Shown here: positions 59,290 through 64,000 of the stretch, piece by piece | How positions within the stretch are numbered: the stretch's first letter is position 1 | Layout: each line of letters opens with the position of its first letter | Origin: Curtobacterium sp. UCD-KPL2560 | GTDB taxonomy: Bacteria > Actinomycetota > Actinomycetes > Actinomycetales > Microbacteriaceae | Assembly: GCF_001705035.1 (NCBI RefSeq) | Contig: NZ_MCIG01000005.1 | Span: forward strand, 26,178 to 90,177 | Direction: 5' to 3' | Length of the DNA: 64,000 nt | Position numbers and translations under genes: made by a program | Notes under the pieces: model-generated | What the model was told of the DNA's origin: nothing | Database searches by the model: none | Seen by the model: only the letters and a program-made list of their open reading frames with translations

Positions 59290-62200
59290 TCAGATGTCGT
59301 CGACGGACGACGACTCGAACCGCGAGGAGATGTTGATGCCGAGCTCTTCCGCAGCGCGGAACACCTCGTCGTCGTTGTCGCGCAGGCTGACCGCCTGGCC
59401 GTCGGCCGAGAGGACCTCGACGTTCAGGCAGAGCGACTGCATCTCCTTCATGAGGACCTTGAACGACTCCGGGATGCCGGGCTCCTGGATGTTCTCGCCC
59501 TTGACGATCGCCTCGTAGACCTTCACGCGGCCGAGGATGTCGTCGGACTTGATCGTCAGGAGCTCCTGGAGGGCGTAGGCGGCGCCGTACGCCTCGAGCG
59601 CCCACACCTCCATCTCACCGAAGCGCTGTCCACCGAACTGCGCCTTACCACCCAGCGGCTGCTGCGTGATCATCGAGTACGGACCGGTCGAACGGGCGTG
59701 GATCTTGTCGTCGACCAGGTGGTGCAGCTTGAGGATGTACATGTAGCCGACCGAGACGGGCTCCGGGAACGGCTCGCCGGAGCGGCCGTCGAAGAGCTGC
59801 GCCTTGCCGGAGGAGCCGATCAGGCGCTCCCCGTCGCGGTTCGGGAGCGTGCTGTCGAGGAGGCCCTCGATCTCGCGCTCGTACGCACCGTCGAACACCG
59901 GGGTGGCGACCTTCGTGCCGGGCGCCGCGCTGTGGGCGGCCTCGGGGAGGGCGGACGCCCACTCCTGGATGCCCTCGACGTTCCAGCCCTGCTTCGCGAG
60001 CCACCCGAGGTGGATCTCGAGGACCTGGCCGAAGTTCATGCGGCCGGGGACGCCGAGCGGGTTGAGCACGATGTCGACGGGGGTGCCGTCGGCGAGGAAC
60101 GGCATGTCCTCGACCGGCAGGATCGTCGAGATGACGCCCTTGTTGCCGTGACGACCGGCGAGCTTGTCACCCGCGGTGATCTTGCGCTTCTGGGCGATGT
60201 AGACGACCACGCGCTGGTTGACACCGGAGCCGAGCTCGTCGTCACCGTCCTGCGAGTCGAACACCTTGACGCCGATGATCGTGCCCTCTTCACCGTGGGG
60301 CACCTTCAGCGAGGTGTCGCGCACCTCGCGCGACTTCTCGTTGAAGATCGCGCGCAGCAGGCGCTCCTCGGCGGAGAGCTCGGTCTCGCCCTTCGGCGTG
60401 ACCTTGCCGACGAGGATGTCGCCGGGGCGCACCTCGGCACCGATGCGGATGATGCCGCGCTCGTCCAGGTCGGCCAGGAGGTCCGGGCTGACGTTGGGGA
60501 GGTCGCGGGTGATCTCCTCCTTGCCGAGCTTCGTGTCGCGGGCGTCGACCTCGTACTCCTCGATGTGGATCGAGGAGAGGGTGTCGTCCTTCACGAGGTT
60601 CTGCGACAGGATCATCGCGTCCTCGTAGTTGTAGCCCTCCCACGGCATGAACGCGACGAGCAGGTTCTTGCCGAGCGCGAGCTCGCCGTTCTCGGTCGCG
60701 GGACCGTCGGCGATGACCTCGCCCTGCTCCACGCGCTCACCGGCGGAGACGATGACGCGGTGGTTGTAGCTCGTGCCCTGGTTGGAGCGGTCGAACTTGC
60801 GCAGGTAGTAGGTCTGCGTCCCACCCTCGTCGAGCCGCAGGGTCACGGCGTCGGCCGAGACCTCGGAGACGACACCGGCCTTGTCGGCGGTGACGACGTC
60901 ACCGGCGTCGATCGCGGTGTAGCTCTCCATGCCGGTGCCGACGAGCGGCGACTCGGAACGGAGCAGCGGGACGGCCTGACGCTGCATGTTCGCACCCATG
61001 AGGGCGCGGTTCGCGTCGTCGTGCTCGAGGAACGGGATGAGCGAGGTCGCGACCGACACCATCTGGCGCGGCGAGACGTCCATGTAGTCGACCTCGTCCT
61101 TGCCGACGAGCTCGACCTCGCCGCCCTTCTTCCGCACGAGGACCTTGTCGTCCGCGAAGTGGAAGGAGTCGGTGAGGGGCGCGTTCGCCTGGGCGACGAC
61201 GAAGTCGTCCTCCTCCGACGCGGTGAGGTAGTCGATGGTCGTGGTGACCTGACCGTCCACGACGCGGCGGTACGGCGTCTCGATGAAGCCGAAGGAGTTG
61301 ATCCGACCGAACGACGCGAGCGAACCGATCAGGCCGATGTTCGGGCCTTCCGGGGTCTCGATCGGGCACATGCGGCCGTAGTGCGACGGGTGGACGTCAC
61401 GGACCTCGACGCCGGCACGCTCACGGGACAGACCACCCGGGCCGAGGGCCGACAGGCGACGCTTGTGCGTCAGACCCGCGAGCGGGTTGTTCTGGTCCAT
61501 GAACTGCGACAGCTGCGAGGTGCCGAAGAACTCCTTGATCGCGGCGACGACGGGTCGCACGTTGATCAGGGTCTGCGGCGTGATCGCCTCGATGTCCTGC
61601 GTGGTCATGCGCTCGCGGACGACGCGCTCCATGCGGGACAGGCCGGTGCGGACCTGGTTCTGGATGAGCTCGCCGACGGCGCGGATGCGACGGTTGCCGA
61701 AGTGGTCGATGTCGTCCACGTCGAGGCGCAGCTGGACGGGCTGGCCGTCACGCACGCCGTCGAAGGTCGTCTTCTCGGCGTGCAGCGAGACGAGGTACTT
61801 GATCGTGCGGACGATGTCCTGCACGGTCAGGACCGAGTCGCTGAGCTTCGCGTCGATGCCGAGCTTGCGGTTGACCTTGTAACGACCGACCTTGGCGAGG
61901 TCGTAGCGCTTCGGGTTGAAGTAGAAGTTGTCGAGGAGCGCACGCGCTGCCTCGGCCGCGACCTGCTCGCCCGGACGGAGCTTGCGGTAGATGTCCTTGA
62001 GCGCCTCTTCCTTCGTCAGGACGGCGTCCTTCTCGAGGGTCGACTCGATCGAGGCGAAGCCCTGGAACTCCTCCATGATCTCTTCGCTCGTCATGCCGAG
62101 CGCCTTGAGGAAGACCGTGACCGACTGCTTGCGCTTGCGGTCGATGCGCACGCCCACCTGGTCGCGCTTGTCGATCTCGAACTCGAGCCACGCACCGCGC

Positions 62201-62778
62201 GACGGGATGATGCGCGCGGAGTAGATGTCCTTGTCGGACGTCTTCTCCTGCTGGCGCTCGAAGTACACGCCCGGCGAGCGGACGAGCTGCGAGACGACGA
62301 CGCGCTCGGTGCCGTTGATGATGAACGTGCCGCGCTCGGTCATGAGCGGGAAGTCGCCCATGAAGACCGTCTGCGTCTTGATCTCACCGGTCATGTGGTT
62401 CATGAACTCGGCGTTGACGTACAGCGGAGCGGCGTAGGTCTTGCCGCGCTCCTTGCAGTCGTCGATGGAGTACTTCGGGTCCTCGAGCTCCGGGGACGTG
62501 AACGAGAGCTGCATCGTCTCGCCGAGGTCCTCGATCGGGGAGATCTCCTCGAAGATCTCCTCGAGGCCGGAGTGCAGCGCGAGGTCGGTGCGACCCTGCT
62601 CCTGCCCTTCGGCGAGACGTGCCTTCCAGACGTCGTTGCCGACGAGCCAGTCGAAGCTCTCCGTCTGGAGTGCGAGCAGATCCGGAACCGTGAGGGTGTC
62701 CGTGATCTTGGCGAACGAGAGTCGCGAGTGGTTGCGACCGTTCTTGGGGTTGGTGGATGCGTTGGGCGCAGCAGCCAA
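59290..62778 (-). CDS. rpoB: RNA polymerase subunit beta (TTG start)
   Basis: Beta forms the active-site cleft with beta'. The 1162-residue protein has the rifampicin region [20 protein letters not shown] and [18 protein letters not shown] near residue 429, wild type as far as I can see. GGAGGT lies 8 nt upstream of TTG 62778 ([20 protein letters not shown]), which marks the start; the upstream valine codon is GTC and no other start fits. It heads rpoB-rpoC with a ~250-nt leader. Confidence 0.97.
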   Translation of the reverse strand: MAAAPNASTNPKNGRNHSRLSFAKITDTLTVPDLLALQTESFDWLVGNDVWKARLAEGQEQGRTDLALHSGLEEIFEEISPIEDLGETMQLSFTSPELEDPKYSIDDCKERGKTYAAPLYVNAEFMNHMTGEIKTQTVFMGDFPLMTERGTFIINGTERVVVSQLVRSPGVYFERQQEKTSDKDIYSARIIPSRGAWLEFEIDKRDQVGVRIDRKRKQSVTVFLKALGMTSEEIMEEFQGFASIESTLEKDAVLTKEEALKDIYRKLRPGEQVAAEAARALLDNFYFNPKRYDLAKVGRYKVNRKLGIDAKLSDSVLTVQDIVRTIKYLVSLHAEKTTFDGVRDGQPVQLRLDVDDIDHFGNRRIRAVGELIQNQVRTGLSRMERVVRERMTTQDIEAITPQTLINVRPVVAAIKEFFGTSQLSQFMDQNNPLAGLTHKRRLSALGPGGLSRERAGVEVRDVHPSHYGRMCPIETPEGPNIGLIGSLASFGRINSFGFIETPYRRVVDGQVTTTIDYLTASEEDDFVVAQANAPLTDSFHFADDKVLVRKKGGEVELVGKDEVDYMDVSPRQMVSVATSLIPFLEHDDANRALMGANMQRQAVPLLRSESPLVGTGMESYTAIDAGDVVTADKAGVVSEVSADAVTLRLDEGGTQTYYLRKFDRSNQGTSYNHRVIVSAGERVEQGEVIADGPATENGELALGKNLLVAFMPWEGYNYEDAMILSQNLVKDDTLSSIHIEEYEVDARDTKLGKEEITRDLPNVSPDLLADLDERGIIRIGAEVRPGDILVGKVTPKGETELSAEERLLRAIFNEKSREVRDTSLKVPHGEEGTIIGVKVFDSQDGDDELGSGVNQRVVVYIAQKRKITAGDKLAGRHGNKGVISTILPVEDMPFLADGTPVDIVLNPLGVPGRMNFGQVLEIHLGWLAKQGWNVEGIQEWASALPEAAHSAAPGTKVATPVFDGAYEREIEGLLDSTLPNRDGERLIGSSGKAQLFDGRSGEPFPEPVSVGYMYILKLHHLVDDKIHARSTGPYSMITQQPLGGKAQFGGQRFGEMEVWALEAYGAAYALQELLTIKSDDILGRVKVYEAIVKGENIQEPGIPESFKVLMKEMQSLCLNVEVLSADGQAVSLRDNDDEVFRAAEELGINISSRFESSSVDDI

Positions 62779-63033
62779 GGGTGTGACCTCCGGTAGGCCC
62801 CGTCGGGCCGGTACTGACGAGCAGCACGTAGGTGAGTGGATTGATCGCTCGGCGCGACCCCGGGTGACCACCGCCGTACCAGGCAGGACACGTCCGGCCG
62901 GTACACGGCCGCACGAGTGGACCTGTGCGATGATCGGTGAGCTGATCCCGCCGCCATATACGGGATGGGCTGACCAGGGCGCGTGTTCGACCGCAATATG
63001 ACGACACACGGATGCCAGGGAGCGCGAACTGTC

Positions 63034-63063
63034 ATCATAGGTCGCCCCTGTGCGCGCTGTCCA
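63034..63063 (-). promoter_or_regulatory. rpoB: Predicted SigA promoter of rpoB-rpoC
   Basis: The minus strand reads -35 TGGACA (63058-63063), an 18-bp spacer and -10 TATGAT (63034-63039). The -10 differs from consensus at one base. The start would be near 63027. Confidence 0.7.
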
Positions 63064-63071
63064 GTCCTGGC

Positions 63072-63101
63072 TTGACCGGATTCGGCGATGGCGTGTATAA
63101 G
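63072..63101 (+). promoter_or_regulatory. Plus-strand promoter-like sequence facing the PH-like gene
   Basis: TTGACC (63072-63077) and TATAAG (63096-63101) are separated by 18 bp on the plus strand. Both boxes differ from consensus at one base. A transcript from it would run antisense into the gene at 63141-63692. No plus-strand gene follows. Confidence 0.4.
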
Positions 63102-63140
63102 CCCGCAGACCGCTCGGGTGTTCCCGCCTGTCGCCTGGTC

Positions 63141-63692
63141 TCAGCCCTCTTGTCGCACCTCCAGCGCACGCCGCACGCGCTGCGCGTCGTCGGTCCGGAC
63201 GAACGTCACGCGACCGCGGTCGTCCGTGATGCGCACCCCCCGGCCCGGCGTCAGCAGGAGCGCGCGGACGCCCCGGCCGAGACGCAGCCCGACACCGCCG
63301 AACGTCGTGGCGTCCGCCTCGACGACCGCGACCGCCGCGATGCTGCGGCGGGCGATGTGCCGCGGCGGCAGGGGTCGGAAGCGCAGCACCACCTCGGTGT
63401 CGGTCACCGCGATCCCGGTCCGCGCGAGCAGCAGCAGCGCACCGGTGACGAGCGCGACGACGCCCGGCACGAGGAGCGCGACCTCGGGGGCCTCGCCCGG
63501 CCAGTCGAGGACGGCCGCGGTCAGCGCACCGCCGCCGAGGAGCAGGACCGCGCCGACGACGCGCATCCAGCGGGGTGCGGTCTCGCCGTGCGTGCGCACG
63601 GCGGCGGGCGTCGGCCGGGAGGCGCGGGTCGCCCGGGTGGGTCGGCCCACGCGGGCGGGTCGGAGCGTGGGCACGCTCAGGGTGTCGGTCAT
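63141..63692 (-). CDS. Membrane protein with PH-like domain
   Basis: A 183-residue protein I cannot name. After a basic N-terminus (~1-45), two membrane segments ([18 protein letters not shown] and [20 protein letters not shown]) are followed by a beta-rich domain. That domain has [18 protein letters not shown] and a closing [16 protein letters not shown], as in PH-like membrane-linked domains of actinobacteria. ATG 63692 has GGAGGA upstream and overlaps the preceding frame's stop by ATGA. Function unknown. Confidence 0.75.
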   Translation of the reverse strand: MTDTLSVPTLRPARVGRPTRATRASRPTPAAVRTHGETAPRWMRVVGAVLLLGGGALTAAVLDWPGEAPEVALLVPGVVALVTGALLLLARTGIAVTDTEVVLRFRPLPPRHIARRSIAAVAVVEADATTFGGVGLRLGRGVRALLLTPGRGVRITDDRGRVTFVRTDDAQRVRRALEVRQEG

Positions 63693-64000
63693 CGGGTCCT
63701 CCTGCGGACGGTCCGGGGAGCGTGCCGCCGGTGGGGTCGGCGGGACCGACGGCCGGGTCGGGTCCGTCGGCGCGTCGGGACCGCCGGGTCGGTGGTGGCA
63801 CGCGTGGTGTCGGTGCCTCGTCGCACGCCGGGCGGCGTGCGACGAGCGCACACCGACGACGGCTGCCCGGGGCGTGCCGCGGGGGGGGTGCACGGGTGCC
63901 GGTCGGGCGGCTTGCCGAGGACCTCGCGGGCGTCGCCGTACCGCACCCGGATCGAGGCGCCGCGGGGGAACGGCAGCTCCTCGCGCACGTGGTCGACCAG
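63689..64000 (-). CDS. Unidentified ORF, 3' part (runs off right edge)
   Basis: The frame enters from the right edge ([20 protein letters not shown] near the edge) and stays open for 104 codons to a TGA at 63689. The first ~35 residues look like real protein. The rest is Arg/Thr/Pro-rich low complexity, contains an 8-base C run (63881-63888) and crosses a 13-bp hairpin. The true gene may end earlier by a different reading, or the C run may be miscounted. I cannot name it. Confidence 0.35.
   Translation of the reverse strand: MVDHVREELPFPRGASIRVRYGDAREVLGKPPDRHPCTPPAARPGQPSSVCARRTPPGVRRGTDTTRATTDPAVPTRRRTRPGRRSRRPHRRHAPRTVRRRTR
63817..63846 (-). terminator. 13-bp hairpin near the right edge
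   Basis: 63817-63829 pairs perfectly with 63834-63846, with a 4-nt loop. It would normally mark the end of the gene entering from the right, yet the open frame continues through it. This is one reason to doubt the 3' half of that frame. Confidence 0.5.

Larger units (their letters stand above)
62779..63140 (-). promoter_or_regulatory. rpoB leader and promoter region
   Basis: No gene is supported in this 362-bp gap. It holds the rpoB promoter (63034-63063) and a leader of about 250 nt to the TTG start. Further right, a plus-strand promoter-like pair points back at the gene at 63141. I see no strong hairpin in the leader. Confidence 0.55.

Overview
The window is GC-rich (about 70 percent by eye) actinobacterial chromosome carrying the core ribosomal and RNA-polymerase superlocus, read almost entirely from the minus strand. 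Protein sequences, many GTG/TTG starts, an LAFTG sorting signal and the accessory genes suggest Microbacteriaceae, probably Curtobacterium or a close relative. That placement is inference from the sequence alone. I found no tRNA, rRNA, insertion sequence, prophage or CRISPR array.

In transcription order (high to low coordinate), the conserved backbone is rpoB-rpoC (62.8-55.4 kb), rpsL-rpsG-fusA-tuf (38.4-34.0 kb), the S10/spc superoperon rpsJ to map (31.2-18.6 kb), infA-rpmJ-rpsM-rpsK-rpoA-rplQ (16.4-13.2 kb), truA (6.5-5.6 kb), and rplM-rpsI-glmM (1.4 kb to the left edge, glmM partial). Good SigA-like promoters (TTGNNN or close, 17-18 bp, TANNNT) can be read upstream of rpoB, rpsL, infA and rplM. 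A weaker one precedes rpsJ. Several gaps hold strong hairpins that look like terminators, attenuators or structured leaders.

Accessory genes sit at the joints between these conserved operons. A complete Gram-positive type IV pilus locus (pilB, pilT, pilC, pilA, three minor pilin-like genes, pilD, pilM, pilN, pilO; 54.4-41.8 kb) and three small membrane or hypothetical genes lie between rpoC and rpsL. A type IB topoisomerase and a DarT-like ADP-ribosyltransferase lie between tuf and rpsJ. A LytR-CpsA-Psr cell-wall protein lies between map and infA. A FUSC protein, a giant SARP/NB-ARC regulator and an ABC-2 exporter lie between rplQ and truA. An MBL hydrolase and a sortase-anchored extracellular nuclease lie between truA and rplM.

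The most unusual features are non-coding. A GC-rich palindromic repeat family with core CGGGAGGCGCGG, including one perfect 46-bp palindrome, recurs in gaps across the window. Minisatellites (9, 18, 23 and 43 bp periods) sit at or just past the 3' ends of several accessory genes. Structured RNAs lie in the rpsJ leader, the rpmJ-rpsM gap and the rpsK-rpoA gap. Two r-protein genes often found in these operons, rpsN and rpsD, are missing from their usual slots, and both slots contain hairpins.
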